Assembly (NCBI RefSeq): GCF_028401415.2
Contig: NZ_CP171821.2
Span: forward strand, 3,286,001-3,350,000
Source: Glaciecola sp028401415
Lineage (GTDB): Bacteria; Pseudomonadota; Gammaproteobacteria; Enterobacterales; Alteromonadaceae
DNA: 64,000 nucleotides
Direction of reading: 5' to 3'
A program made the translations under genes and the position numbers. The notes below the pieces were generated by a model. That model saw only the letters and a list, made by a program, of their open reading frames with translations, was not told the DNA's origin and ran no database searches. Below, in pieces: positions 8,638-17,417 of this stretch (position 1 is its first letter; each line of letters begins with the position of its first letter).

Positions 8638-9371
8638 TCTAAACTGCTCGCTGATTGTCGTGTTTGGTTTATCACTACATCTGAAATTGCACCGTCTGAA
8701 ATACGAATGATTCTATCGGCCATACCACCGACGACCGTGTTGTGCGTGATTACAGCGGTAGACGTACCCAGTTGGTTATTAATATTTTCGATAGCTTCAA
8801 GCACAATGATGCCGGTGTGTTTGTCAAGCGCTCCGGTGGGTTCGTCACATAAAAGAATATCGGGCTGCTTGGCAATCGCACGGGCAATGGCAACCCGCTG
8901 CTGCTCACCGCCCGACAACTGTGAAGGGAAATGATGCATGCGATCGCCCAGTTTAACTAAATCCAGCGCCTCGTCAGGCTTAATTGGGTTCGGCGCAATT
9001 TCTGTTACCAGCGCCACATTCTCATAAGCCGTGAGACTGGGAATAAGATTATAAAACTGAAACACAAAGCCCACGTGGTTGCGCCTGAAGCGAGTAAGCT
9101 CTGAGTCGGTGGCATTGCTCAAATTTTCATTACCGTAAAACACTTCGCCAGAAGTCGGTAAATCGAGTCCGCCTAAGATATTAAGTAGAGTTGACTTGCC
9201 GCTGCCTGATGCACCCAACAGCACCGCCATCTCTTTTGGATAGAGCTCAAAATCAACGCCGCGCAGCGCATGCACCTTCACATCACCTGATTGATAGGTT
9301 TTTACGAGCTTGCGCGCTGACAGCGTTGGTACGCTGGTATCGATGGATGATGCAGAGGCATGTTGTTGCAT
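8631..9371 (-). CDS. ABC transporter ATP-binding protein, LolD/MacB type
   Basis: The ATPase of the exporter, 246 residues from ATG 9371. It has Walker A GASGSGKST, Q-loop FQFYNLIPSLTAYENV, signature LSGGEQQRVAIARAIA, Walker B ILLCDEPTGALD and the switch His in VITHN. A longer reading from TTG 9446 is open but would place the start codon on an FNR-type palindrome, so I reject it. ATG 9371 or GTG 9377 are the credible starts, though neither has a strong ribosome site. First gene of an ATPase-permease-adaptor operon whose three genes overlap; uspE may follow in the same transcript. Confidence 0.92.
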   Translation of the reverse strand: MQQHASASSIDTSVPTLSARKLVKTYQSGDVKVHALRGVDFELYPKEMAVLLGASGSGKSTLLNILGGLDLPTSGEVFYGNENLSNATDSELTRFRRNHVGFVFQFYNLIPSLTAYENVALVTEIAPNPIKPDEALDLVKLGDRMHHFPSQLSGGEQQRVAIARAIAKQPDILLCDEPTGALDKHTGIIVLEAIENINNQLGTSTAVITHNTVVGGMADRIIRISDGAISDVVINQTRQSASSLEW

Positions 9372-9432
9372 GAGCACGTCATTATCAGAGTCATTATTGG
9401 TTCTAAGTTTGACAAAACTGGTATTGAGTATA

Positions 9433-9446
9433 TTGATGCGGATCAA
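9433..9446. promoter_or_regulatory. Perfect FNR-type box upstream of the ABC exporter operon
   Basis: TTGATGCGGATCAA exactly matches TTGAT-N4-ATCAA. Its centre is about 68 bp before the ATPase ATG at 9371. If it acts as a class II FNR site at -41.5, transcription would begin near 9398 and leave a leader of about 27 nt, which is a realistic layout. It is the third such site in the window. Confidence 0.62.
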
Positions 9447-9546
9447 AAAGTAAGATGCTAAGTGCTTTGCTTAGTTAGCCGACCATAGGCACAGTTCCTA
9501 ATTGCAGAAAGCAGAGCGTGTAGTTTAGCAAATGGGTAGGCACGAC

Positions 9547-10344
9547 TTAGGGTGTAGCGCGAGCAATCACATAAAAGTAGCGCCCAAACTCTTCATCGTC
9601 CCCGGTACTTGAATGGGTCGAGTTGAATGTCCACCATGGTTGCGCACTCATGGCACTCATCACTTGACTGGCGATATCTCGCTGCGCTTCAAACCCCCGT
9701 ATTTCACAAATACTTTTTTTGCAAATGACGGATTGTACAGATACCCGATCGCTTAACTCATGGGTAATAAAAAAGTCGCTAATCTTTTGTTGCATCATCA
9801 GCGCCCAGTCGTAATCCTCTTCCTGAGTTTGTAACTCTTTAAAGGTTTCTACCATCGTGCCCGTGCTGCGCGCTAATACTGAGGCGAAGGGCTCCGGTAG
9901 AATGGCTTTGGCTTCTTCTTCGCTGATGCTTTCTAACTTTTGGCCTTGTTGTTCCAGCATGTTTTGCGCTTGCTTAAATTTCACTTCAAGGTTGGCGTAT
10001 CGGCTAGCAGATTGTTTTGCTTGAGATACAATCATCTCTTCAAGATTGGTAATTTGTGACTTAAGTCTTGTTAGTTCGTTTGAAGAGCTGGTGGCTGAAT
10101 CCATATTTTGAATATTGGAAATCGCTTTTTCATCGCTTACGGTTTCAGCGCTAGCACTTGGCGTGTGAACACTGCCAATTGCGCTTAACTCGCTGTTTGC
10201 TGCAAGATCATCTGGTTTTCCAATGGGCGTTGAAATCTCTGCATTAGGCATATGATCTACGCGGCCTCCATTAAAGATAATCCACGCAATTGCAAAACCA
10301 ATGATTAGGCCGATTGTCGTTGCAAACACTAGTGATTTATTCAT
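9547..10344 (-). CDS. Hypothetical membrane-anchored coiled-coil protein
   Basis: A 265-residue protein I do not recognise. An N-terminal hydrophobic helix (about residues 4-24) anchors it in the inner membrane. A Ser/Ala-rich segment and a coiled coil (about 88-145, Gln/Glu/Lys heptads) follow, then a compact C-terminal domain (about 160-265) with two cysteines spaced C-KKSI-C that could form a disulfide in the periplasm. Start ATG 10344 is preferred to TTG 10350 because AAGGA lies 7 bases ahead of it. It stands alone between the exporter and the methylcitrate operon. The gene at 62490-63824 has the same general plan (short N-terminal anchor, Ser/Thr-rich stretch, helical body), but I see no sequence similarity. 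Confidence 0.8.
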   Translation of the reverse strand: MNKSLVFATTIGLIIGFAIAWIIFNGGRVDHMPNAEISTPIGKPDDLAANSELSAIGSVHTPSASAETVSDEKAISNIQNMDSATSSSNELTRLKSQITNLEEMIVSQAKQSASRYANLEVKFKQAQNMLEQQGQKLESISEEEAKAILPEPFASVLARSTGTMVETFKELQTQEEDYDWALMMQQKISDFFITHELSDRVSVQSVICKKSICEIRGFEAQRDIASQVMSAMSAQPWWTFNSTHSSTGDDEEFGRYFYVIARATP

Positions 10345-10589
10345 GATCAAATCCTTATGAGTTCAAAAAACAATGCCACTTCGGGCAAGCAGTATGCTAA
10401 GTCTATCATCCTAAGCATTAGGTCGCGATGCTTAACATTCTACGGTGGTAAAACCGACCGAGCCTTGTGATGTGCTCCAGACTCGCGGCGTAAAATGCCG
10501 TAGGACTGTGTTGATGCAACGAGTCACTACTCGATAGTTGCGAATGTGCGACTCAAGTAGTACTTGAAAAAACGTGTTTGTTTCTCTAT

Positions 10590-10601
10590 ATTGTCGACAA
10601 T
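10590..10601. promoter_or_regulatory. Palindromic operator upstream of the methylcitrate operon
   Basis: ATTGTCGACAAT is a perfect 12-bp palindrome, 30 bp before the GntR-family start at 10632. TTGT-N2-ACAA-type palindromes are typical of FadR/FCD-type GntR repressors, so this is most likely the autoregulatory operator of the adjacent regulator. Near-copies occur inside the regulator gene (10745-10755) and at the start of prpC (12365-12373). Confidence 0.6.
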
Positions 10602-10631
10602 GTTTTGTAAGGCAAGGATTTTTGCTCGTTC

Positions 10632-11300
10632 ATGTCGCCCTTCGATGAAACGCCGGTAACCTCATCTGATAAGACTTTTATTGGTCTTAGAGCCGATATT
10701 GTGGAAGGTCACATCCCACCAGGCTCAAAACTAAGCGAAACTGAATTGTCGACAAAATGGGGCGTTAGTCGCGCTGTGGTGAGAGAGGCAATCAATCGCT
10801 TAGAAACCGTCAGTTTGGTCGAACGCAAGCCAAACGTTGGCGCAAAAGTAGTAAGGCTCTCCCAGCAAGGTTTGGTGCAGCTTTACCAAGTCAGAGAAGC
10901 ACTTGAAGGCATGGCTGCTCGACTTGCCGCCGCGCATATGAGCGACGAAGAAGTCGAGGACTTAAACGCATTACTTGCTTCGCATTTTGAGGAGGTCAGA
11001 GGCTCTGCATCATATTATCAAGAGGCAGGTGATGTGGACTTTCACTATCGTATTGTGCTGGGTAGCCACAATCAAGCGCTCATAAGCATGCTCACTAACA
11101 ATATTTATCACCTTGTGCGCATGTACAGAGTGCAACTCGGTATGGCGGGTCCACGTGTAAGTACGGCATTTTCAGAGCATCAGCAAATTGTCCAAGCCAT
11201 ATCAAATCGAGATGGTGAGCTGGCAGAGTTATTGATGCGTCGCCACATTTTATATTCGAAAAATAATATTGAGACGAAACTAAATACGGCTACTGGTTGA
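10632..11300 (+). CDS. GntR-family (FCD subfamily) regulator of the methylcitrate operon
   Basis: A 222-residue GntR/FadR-type regulator. The N-terminal winged helix (about 12-78) has the typical GSKLSETELSTKWGVSRAVVREAINRLE pattern read in pieces as LSETELS...GVSRAVVREAI. The C-terminal FCD effector domain (about 88-212) has helices carrying VDFHYRIV and the late FSEHQQIVQAI segment, which supplies metal or ligand histidines in this family. It lies first in the prp gene set and should repress it until 2-methylcitrate or a related acid binds; that effector is inferred from context. The ATG at 10632 has AAGGA about 13 bases upstream, a long spacing. Confidence 0.9.
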   Translation: MSPFDETPVTSSDKTFIGLRADIVEGHIPPGSKLSETELSTKWGVSRAVVREAINRLETVSLVERKPNVGAKVVRLSQQGLVQLYQVREALEGMAARLAAAHMSDEEVEDLNALLASHFEEVRGSASYYQEAGDVDFHYRIVLGSHNQALISMLTNNIYHLVRMYRVQLGMAGPRVSTAFSEHQQIVQAISNRDGELAELLMRRHILYSKNNIETKLNTATG

Positions 11301-11353
11301 CGAGAAAACGCGTTGAAAAAGGTAGATGTTGATCAATGAACGAGGAAGCAATT

Positions 11354-12238
11354 ATGAGCGGGATGAGTCCTGGCAAGAAATTCAGAGAGGCACTTAAAGC
11401 CAATAAGCCTTTGCAGATTGTAGGGACCATCAATGCCTACAGCGCTATTATGGCGCAGAAAATTGGTCATCAAGCTATCTATTTAAGCGGTGGTGGTGTA
11501 GCAAATGCCTCATATGGACTACCCGATTTGGGCATGACTTCCTTAAACGATGTCATTGCCGATGTTCAGCGTATTACTTCAGCTAGCGACTTACCCTTAT
11601 TGGTTGATATTGATACCGGCTGGGGTGGCGCGTTCAACATTGCAAAAACAATAAAAGATATGGAACGTGCAGGGGCCGCAGCGGTGCATATGGAAGACCA
11701 AGTAGCGCAAAAGCGCTGCGGACATCGTCCAAACAAAGCGATTGTGACAAAAGATGAAATGGTCGACCGGATTAAAGCAGCAGTGGATGCACGCAGCGAT
11801 CCAGACTTCTTTATTATGGCGCGCACTGACGCTTTCGCTCAAGAAGGTTTGGAAAAGGCCATTGAACGCGCTAAAGCTTATGTTGCAGCTGGTGCTGACG
11901 GTATTTTTGCAGAAGCTATTCAAACGGAAGCGCATTATCGTGCTTTTGCGCAAGCCTTAGATGTGCCAATTTTGGCCAACATTACGGAGTTTGGCAAAAC
12001 AGAGCTTTGGAATACTCAAGTGCTCGGAGAGTGGGGCGCGGCAATGGTCCTTTACCCCTTAAGTGCATTTAGAGCAATGAACAAAGCGGCTGAAATGGTG
12101 TATCAGTCTATTTTAAAAACAGGCGATCAAAAAGCCGTGCTCGACACCATGCAAACCCGCATGGAGTTATACGATTATTTAGGTTATCACGAGTATGAGC
12201 AGAAGCTAGATTCACTTTTTGAAGATGAAAAGAAGTGA
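11354..12238 (+). CDS. prpB: 2-methylisocitrate lyase
   Basis: A 294-residue enzyme of the isocitrate lyase/PEP mutase family, cleaving 2-methylisocitrate to pyruvate and succinate in propionate catabolism. The active-site loop K120-R-C122-G-H124 is intact, as are the YLSGGGVA and NITEFG segments and the C-terminal DTMQTR motif shared with E. coli PrpB. ATG 11354 is chosen because GAGGA sits about 7 bases upstream; the earlier ATG at 11336 precedes that site. A small difference from E. coli is DIDTGWGGAFN in place of DADIGFGSSAFN near the metal site; the metal-binding Asp is kept. Second gene of the operon. Confidence 0.96.
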   Translation: MSGMSPGKKFREALKANKPLQIVGTINAYSAIMAQKIGHQAIYLSGGGVANASYGLPDLGMTSLNDVIADVQRITSASDLPLLVDIDTGWGGAFNIAKTIKDMERAGAAAVHMEDQVAQKRCGHRPNKAIVTKDEMVDRIKAAVDARSDPDFFIMARTDAFAQEGLEKAIERAKAYVAAGADGIFAEAIQTEAHYRAFAQALDVPILANITEFGKTELWNTQVLGEWGAAMVLYPLSAFRAMNKAAEMVYQSILKTGDQKAVLDTMQTRMELYDYLGYHEYEQKLDSLFEDEKK

Positions 12239-12307
12239 GCAAAGCAGATCATAAGCAAACAAGCGCAGATCCATTTAGAGAGTTATTAGAATTTTGAGGA
12301 GCCAATC

Positions 12308-13432
12308 ATGGCAAAAGTACTAAGCGGTGCAGGTTTACGCGGGCAGGTGGCAGGTAAAACAGCTTTGTCGACAGTGGGTGTTTCGGGCTCTGGCCTGACG
12401 TATCGCGGATACGATGTAAAAGACCTAGCAGATACATGCCAGTTCGAAGAAGTTGCTTATCTTATCCTTAAAGGAAAGCTTCCGACCCAAGCTGAGTTAG
12501 ATGCATATAAGAGTAAGCTAAAAGGACTTCGCGCATTACCAGCAGCCTTGACCGATGTGCTTGAGCGTATTCCTGCTGACGCCCACCCGATGGATGTATT
12601 GCGTACAGGTTGCTCTATGCTCGGCAACCTTGAAACGGAAACAGATTTTAGTCAGCAGCAAGCAGTGACGGATCGCATGTTGGCTTGCTTCCCCTCTATT
12701 ATTTGTTATTGGTATCGCTTTAGTCATGACGGCGTTAGAGTGGACGTTCAGACTGATGACGATTCGATTGGTGCGCATTTCTTGCATTTGTTACACGGTG
12801 AAAAGCCGTCTGAGTTATTCGAACAAGTCATGCATGTCTCCCTTATTTTGTACGCAGAGCATGAATTTAACGCCTCAACCTTCACCGCCAGAGTGTGCGC
12901 ATCGACCCTTTCAGACATGCATAGCTGTGTTACCGGCGCTATTGGCTCACTGCGCGGTCCACTTCATGGGGGCGCGAATGAGGCAGCTATGGAAATGATT
13001 GAAGGATTTGAATCAGCCGACCATGCAGAGCAAGAAATGATGGGCAAACTCGCTCGCAAAGAAAAAATCATGGGCTTTGGTCATGCTATCTATTCGGAGT
13101 CTGATCCTCGAAACGACATTATCAAAGGCTGGTCTGAAAAGCTTGCAAAAGAAGTAGGAGACGAGGTGCTATATCCGGTTTCTGTGCGCTGCGAGGAAGT
13201 GATGTGGCGAGAGAAAAAGCTGTTTTGCAACGCGGACTTCTTCCACGCCTCTGCTTACAATTTTATGAATATACCGACCAAACTGTTTACCCCAATTTTC
13301 GTCATGTCGCGTTTAACGGGATGGGCAGCGCATGTAATGGAGCAACGTGCCGACAATCGTATTATTCGACCTTCAGCGGAATATACCGGCGAGGATATTC
13401 GACCCGTGCCGTCTATTGGCGAGCGAAACTAA
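12308..13432 (+). CDS. prpC: 2-methylcitrate synthase
   Basis: A 374-residue short-form citrate synthase that condenses propionyl-CoA with oxaloacetate to 2-methylcitrate. Catalytic residues are visible: His in GPLHGGANE, His in MGFGHAIYSESDPR and Asp in NADFFHASAY. Length fits PrpC (about 375-390) rather than the longer GltA. A GAGGA ribosome site lies 7 bases before ATG 12308. Position between prpB and acnD makes the assignment firm. A GTCGAC-centred near-copy of the presumed operator sits about 60 bp inside the gene. Confidence 0.96.
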   Translation: MAKVLSGAGLRGQVAGKTALSTVGVSGSGLTYRGYDVKDLADTCQFEEVAYLILKGKLPTQAELDAYKSKLKGLRALPAALTDVLERIPADAHPMDVLRTGCSMLGNLETETDFSQQQAVTDRMLACFPSIICYWYRFSHDGVRVDVQTDDDSIGAHFLHLLHGEKPSELFEQVMHVSLILYAEHEFNASTFTARVCASTLSDMHSCVTGAIGSLRGPLHGGANEAAMEMIEGFESADHAEQEMMGKLARKEKIMGFGHAIYSESDPRNDIIKGWSEKLAKEVGDEVLYPVSVRCEEVMWREKKLFCNADFFHASAYNFMNIPTKLFTPIFVMSRLTGWAAHVMEQRADNRIIRPSAEYTGEDIRPVPSIGERN

Positions 13433-13517
13433 TACGCAGAACGAAAGCGTGAGTCCTTAAGTGCCAATTAACCGGCATGGGGTCGCGCATTAAGCATAGT
13501 CTTCTTTTGAGGTAAAC

Positions 13518-16124
13518 ATGAACTACGAACATCGTAAACCCCTTCCCAATTCAAACTTGGATTACTTTGATACCGAGGCGGCGGTCAACAGCATCAAAGA
13601 AGGTGCATACAAAGGCTTACCTTATACCTCAAAGGTGCTTGCTGAAAACTTAGTGAGACGCTGTGCGCCTGAGCATTTGCATGAAGCCTTAGAGCAAATC
13701 ATCTATCGCAGACGTGATTCGGACTTCCCTTGGTATCCAGCGCGCGTGGTGTGTCATGACATATTGGGTCAAACGGCTTTGGTTGACTTAGCTGGCTTGC
13801 GCGATGCGATTGCGGAAAAAGGGGGAGACCCCGCCAAAGTGAATCCGGTAGTGCCCACGCAATTAGTGGTAGATCATTCACTGGCGGTTGAGCACGGCGG
13901 CTATGTTGAAAATGCGTTTGAAAAGAACCGTGCGATTGAAGACAGACGAAACGAAGACCGTTTTCATTTTATCAATTGGACAAAAACCGCGTTTAAAAAT
14001 GTGGACGTGATTCCTCAGGGTAACGGCATATTGCATCAAATCAATTTGGAAAGAATGTCTCCTGTCGTGCAAGCCAGAGATGGCGTTGCCTTCCCAGATA
14101 CACTGGTTGGCACAGATAGTCACACGCCGATGGTGGATGCCCTTGGTGTCATTGCCTTAGGTGTGGGTGGGCTTGAAGCAGAGAGTGTGATGCTTGGCCG
14201 TGCGTCCTATATGCGTTTGCCGGATATTGTAGGCGTGCGTTTAATAGGCAAGCCACAAAGCACGATTACTGCGACCGATATTGTATTGGCGCTTACTGAA
14301 TTTTTACGTAAAGAGCGCGTGGTATCAGCATACCTTGAGTTTTTTGGTGAAGGTTGTCAGCATCTTACCCTTGGCGACAGAGCCACCATTTCAAACATGA
14401 CACCCGAATATGGCGCAAGTGCGGCAATGTTCTACATTGATGAGCAAACCATTGAGTATTTGACCTTAACCGGACGTGAAGACAAGCAAGTGCAGTTGGT
14501 TGAAAACTACGCCAAGCACACCGGCTTGTGGGCAGATTCGATGACAGATGCTGAGTATGAGCGCGTTCTAGAGTTTGATTTATCCTCTGTTGTGCGAAAC
14601 ATGGCAGGCCCTTCTAATCCTCACGCCAGAGTTGCCACCACTGATTTAGTGAAACGGGGCATTGCGCATGCTAGCTCTGAATCAGCATCTGTGGATATTC
14701 ATAACGATGATAAAATGCCCGACGGTGCGGTTATTATCGCGGCTATTACAAGCTGCACCAACACCAGTAATCCTCGAAACATGATTGCGGCAGGCCTAAT
14801 TGCTCGTAACGCTAATCGCTTAGGGCTTAAGCGTAAATCTTGGGTTAAAACCTCTCTGGCACCGGGCTCAAAAGCGGTGAAATTGTATTTGGAAGAAGCC
14901 GAGCTTTTACCTGAGCTACAAGACTTAGGTTTTGATGTAGTGGCGTTTGCATGCACTTCATGCAACGGAATGAGCGGGCGATTGGAGCCGCATATCGAGC
15001 AGGAAATCAAAGATCGTAACCTGTATTCCACGGCGGTTCTTTCTGGCAATCGAAACTTTGATGGACGTATCCATCCGCATGCTGACCAAGCCTTTCTTGC
15101 TTCACCGCCCTTAGTCGTTGCTTATGCCATTGCTGGCAGCATTCGATTTGATATCGAAAAGGATGCATTGGGCTTTGATCAAAGTGGTAAGCCCATTTTG
15201 CTGAAAGACATTTGGCCTTCGGATGAAGAAATAGACGCCGTGGTAAAAGCCTCGGTTAAGCCCGAGCAATTTCGCAAGGTATATGAGCCTATGTTCGACA
15301 TTCAGTCTGGCGAGATGAATCTAAACCCGCTGTACGATTGGCGTCAGATGTCGACCTATATTCGCAGGCCACCATATTGGGAGGGAGCACTTGCTGGTAA
15401 GCGCTCACTGTCAAAAATGCGACCGCTTGCCGTACTCGGCGATAACATCACAACCGATCATTTGTCGCCATCAAATGCCATTCAAGCTCACAGCGCTGCC
15501 GGTGAATATTTGGCAAAAATGGGCTTGCCGGAAGAGGACTTTAATTCTTATGCTACCCATCGCGGTGATCACCTTACCGCACAGCGAGCGACCTTTGCCA
15601 ACCCTAAGCTGATGAATGAGATGGTCCTGGAAAATGGTGAAATTAAGCAAGGCTCGTATGCCCGAGTAGAACCCGAAGGTAAGCAAATGCGCATGTGGGA
15701 AGCGATTGAAACTTACATGCAGCGCAAGCAGCCCCTAATTATTATAGCCGGCGCCGACTATGGACAAGGAAGCTCTCGGGATTGGGCTGCAAAAGGTGTG
15801 CGCCTAGCGGGGGTTGAAGTTATCGTGGCAGAAGGTTTCGAGCGAATTCACAGACAGAATCTAATTGGTATGGGCGTGCTGCCTTTGGAATTTAAACCGG
15901 GCGTGACGCGAAAAACACTTAGCATCGACGGCAGCGAAACTTTTGATGTTAAAGGTGAGTTTAAACCTGGAAACACGCTCTCTTTAGTCATTACAAAAGC
16001 GACCGGTGAGCAGTTAACCGTGCCGGTAAGCTGTCGATTGGATACTGCTGAAGAAGTCAGTATTTACGAAGCGGGCGGTGTTTTACAGCGCTTCGCACAA
16101 GACTTTTTGGCCTCGGCAAGCTAA
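13518..16124 (+). CDS. acnD: Fe-S-dependent 2-methylcitrate dehydratase AcnD
   Basis: An 868-residue aconitase-family enzyme that dehydrates 2-methylcitrate in the PrpD-independent branch of the pathway. The [4Fe-4S] ligands are visible as SCTNTSNPRN (one Cys) and ACTSCNGMSG (two Cys). GTDSHTPM and the C-terminal swivel motif GADYGQGSSRDWAAKG are intact. Length is typical for AcnD. It is followed 55 bp later by prpF, its usual partner; no prpD is present, consistent with replacement of PrpD by AcnD+PrpF. ATG 13518 has a TTGAGGT-type site upstream. Confidence 0.96.
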   Translation: MNYEHRKPLPNSNLDYFDTEAAVNSIKEGAYKGLPYTSKVLAENLVRRCAPEHLHEALEQIIYRRRDSDFPWYPARVVCHDILGQTALVDLAGLRDAIAEKGGDPAKVNPVVPTQLVVDHSLAVEHGGYVENAFEKNRAIEDRRNEDRFHFINWTKTAFKNVDVIPQGNGILHQINLERMSPVVQARDGVAFPDTLVGTDSHTPMVDALGVIALGVGGLEAESVMLGRASYMRLPDIVGVRLIGKPQSTITATDIVLALTEFLRKERVVSAYLEFFGEGCQHLTLGDRATISNMTPEYGASAAMFYIDEQTIEYLTLTGREDKQVQLVENYAKHTGLWADSMTDAEYERVLEFDLSSVVRNMAGPSNPHARVATTDLVKRGIAHASSESASVDIHNDDKMPDGAVIIAAITSCTNTSNPRNMIAAGLIARNANRLGLKRKSWVKTSLAPGSKAVKLYLEEAELLPELQDLGFDVVAFACTSCNGMSGRLEPHIEQEIKDRNLYSTAVLSGNRNFDGRIHPHADQAFLASPPLVVAYAIAGSIRFDIEKDALGFDQSGKPILLKDIWPSDEEIDAVVKASVKPEQFRKVYEPMFDIQSGEMNLNPLYDWRQMSTYIRRPPYWEGALAGKRSLSKMRPLAVLGDNITTDHLSPSNAIQAHSAAGEYLAKMGLPEEDFNSYATHRGDHLTAQRATFANPKLMNEMVLENGEIKQGSYARVEPEGKQMRMWEAIETYMQRKQPLIIIAGADYGQGSSRDWAAKGVRLAGVEVIVAEGFERIHRQNLIGMGVLPLEFKPGVTRKTLSIDGSETFDVKGEFKPGNTLSLVITKATGEQLTVPVSCRLDTAEEVSIYEAGGVLQRFAQDFLASAS

Positions 16125-16179
16125 ATGGAGTTAGCGGTTCACAAGGCCAAGAATAAGCGCATCGTGATAAAGGGATAAT

Positions 16180-17352
16180 ATGTATTCACCACAACTTAAA
16201 ATACCAGCTACGTATATGCGTGGTGGCACCAGTAAAGGCGTGTTTTTTAAACTAGATGATTTGCCTTTACAGGCTCAGCAAGCTGGGGAATACCGCGACC
16301 GCTTGCTGCTCCGCGTAATTGGCAGTCCAGACCCCTACGGTAAACATACCGACGGTATGGGCGGTGCAACATCAAGCACCAGTAAAACCGTGATTTTAGG
16401 TAAAAGTGATAAAGCAGATCACGATGTAAACTATTTGTTTGGTCAAGTGGCCATTGATAAAGCCTTTATCGATTGGAGTGGCAACTGTGGCAATTTAGCC
16501 GCAGCGGTGGGCGCATTTGCCATTGAAAACGGAATGGTTGATAGCGCAAACTTGCCTGAAAACGGCATTGCCCAAATCAAAATTTGGCAGCAAAATATTC
16601 AGAAAACGATTGTTGCGCATGTGCCGATCACCAATGGGAAAGTGCAAGAAACGGGTGATTTTGAGCTAGACGGGGTCACTTTTCCCGCAGCGGAGGTCAA
16701 AATTGACTTTATAAAACCGATTGATGAATCCGAAGCGGTCTTTCCTACCGGTAATGTCGTCGATACGCTTGACGTGCTCGGCATAGGGACTTTCGAGGCT
16801 ACGTTTATCAACGCGGGTATTCCCACAATTTTTGTCAATGCAGTTGATATTGGTTACACAGGCACAGAGCTACAAGATGATATTAACCAAGATGTGGACG
16901 CCTTAGAAAAATTTGAACGCATGCGGGCATACGGTGCATTAAAAATGGGGCTTATTCAGTCAATTGATGAGGCTGAGCAACGTCAACATACCCCTAAGAT
17001 TGCGTTTGTCTCGCCGGCAAAAGAGTATGTATCGTCCAGTGGTAAAGCAGTGAATTCTGAGCAAATTGACCTATGTGTGCGAGCACTTTCTATGGGCAAA
17101 CTTCATCATGCTATGATGGGCACCGCTGCGGTCGCAATTGGCAGCGCGGCCGCCATACCCGGAACGCTCGTTAATCTCGCAGCGGGTGGCACCGAGCGTG
17201 AATCAGTCACCTTCGGTCATCCCTCTGGCACCTTAAGCGTTGGCGCAAGTGCTAAGGAACAAAATGGCACTTGGCGCATCGAAAAAGTCAGTATGAGCCG
17301 CAGCGCGCGTGTCTTGATGGAGGGCAAAGTAAGAGTTCCACAGCTTACTTAA
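16180..17352 (+). CDS. prpF: AcnD-accessory isomerase PrpF
   Basis: A 390-residue PrpF-family protein (diaminopimelate-epimerase-like fold, duplicated). Recognisable parts are the N-terminal PATYMRGGTSKGVFF, GGATSSTSK, the WSGNCGNLAAAVG catalytic segment and the late FGHPSGTLSV motif. In the AcnD branch PrpF isomerises the methylaconitate isomer made by AcnD so that a standard aconitase can hydrate it. Last gene of the prp set; no prpE (propionyl-CoA synthetase) follows, so propionyl-CoA must come from another locus or from degradation of odd-chain or branched substrates. Confidence 0.96.
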   Translation: MYSPQLKIPATYMRGGTSKGVFFKLDDLPLQAQQAGEYRDRLLLRVIGSPDPYGKHTDGMGGATSSTSKTVILGKSDKADHDVNYLFGQVAIDKAFIDWSGNCGNLAAAVGAFAIENGMVDSANLPENGIAQIKIWQQNIQKTIVAHVPITNGKVQETGDFELDGVTFPAAEVKIDFIKPIDESEAVFPTGNVVDTLDVLGIGTFEATFINAGIPTIFVNAVDIGYTGTELQDDINQDVDALEKFERMRAYGALKMGLIQSIDEAEQRQHTPKIAFVSPAKEYVSSSGKAVNSEQIDLCVRALSMGKLHHAMMGTAAVAIGSAAAIPGTLVNLAAGGTERESVTFGHPSGTLSVGASAKEQNGTWRIEKVSMSRSARVLMEGKVRVPQLT

Positions 17353-17417
17353 CGCAAATACTTGCCGTTAGTTTTTCGGATTGGGAATAAAATCTACTAC
17401 AGCCAAACTGGAGCATA

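Noticed and set aside
9372..9446. Longer N-terminus of the ABC ATPase from TTG 9446
   Set aside because: The TTG is within a perfect FNR-type palindrome; the extra 25 residues do not look like ATPase sequence.
11338..11352. Possible FNR site at TTGATCAA before prpB
   Set aside because: No 4-bp spacer; it is a simple 8-bp palindrome at the translation start region.
11566..11953. Antisense frames across prpB, and similar ones in other genes
   Set aside because: They are shadows of well-supported genes, with no start signals or family features of their own.
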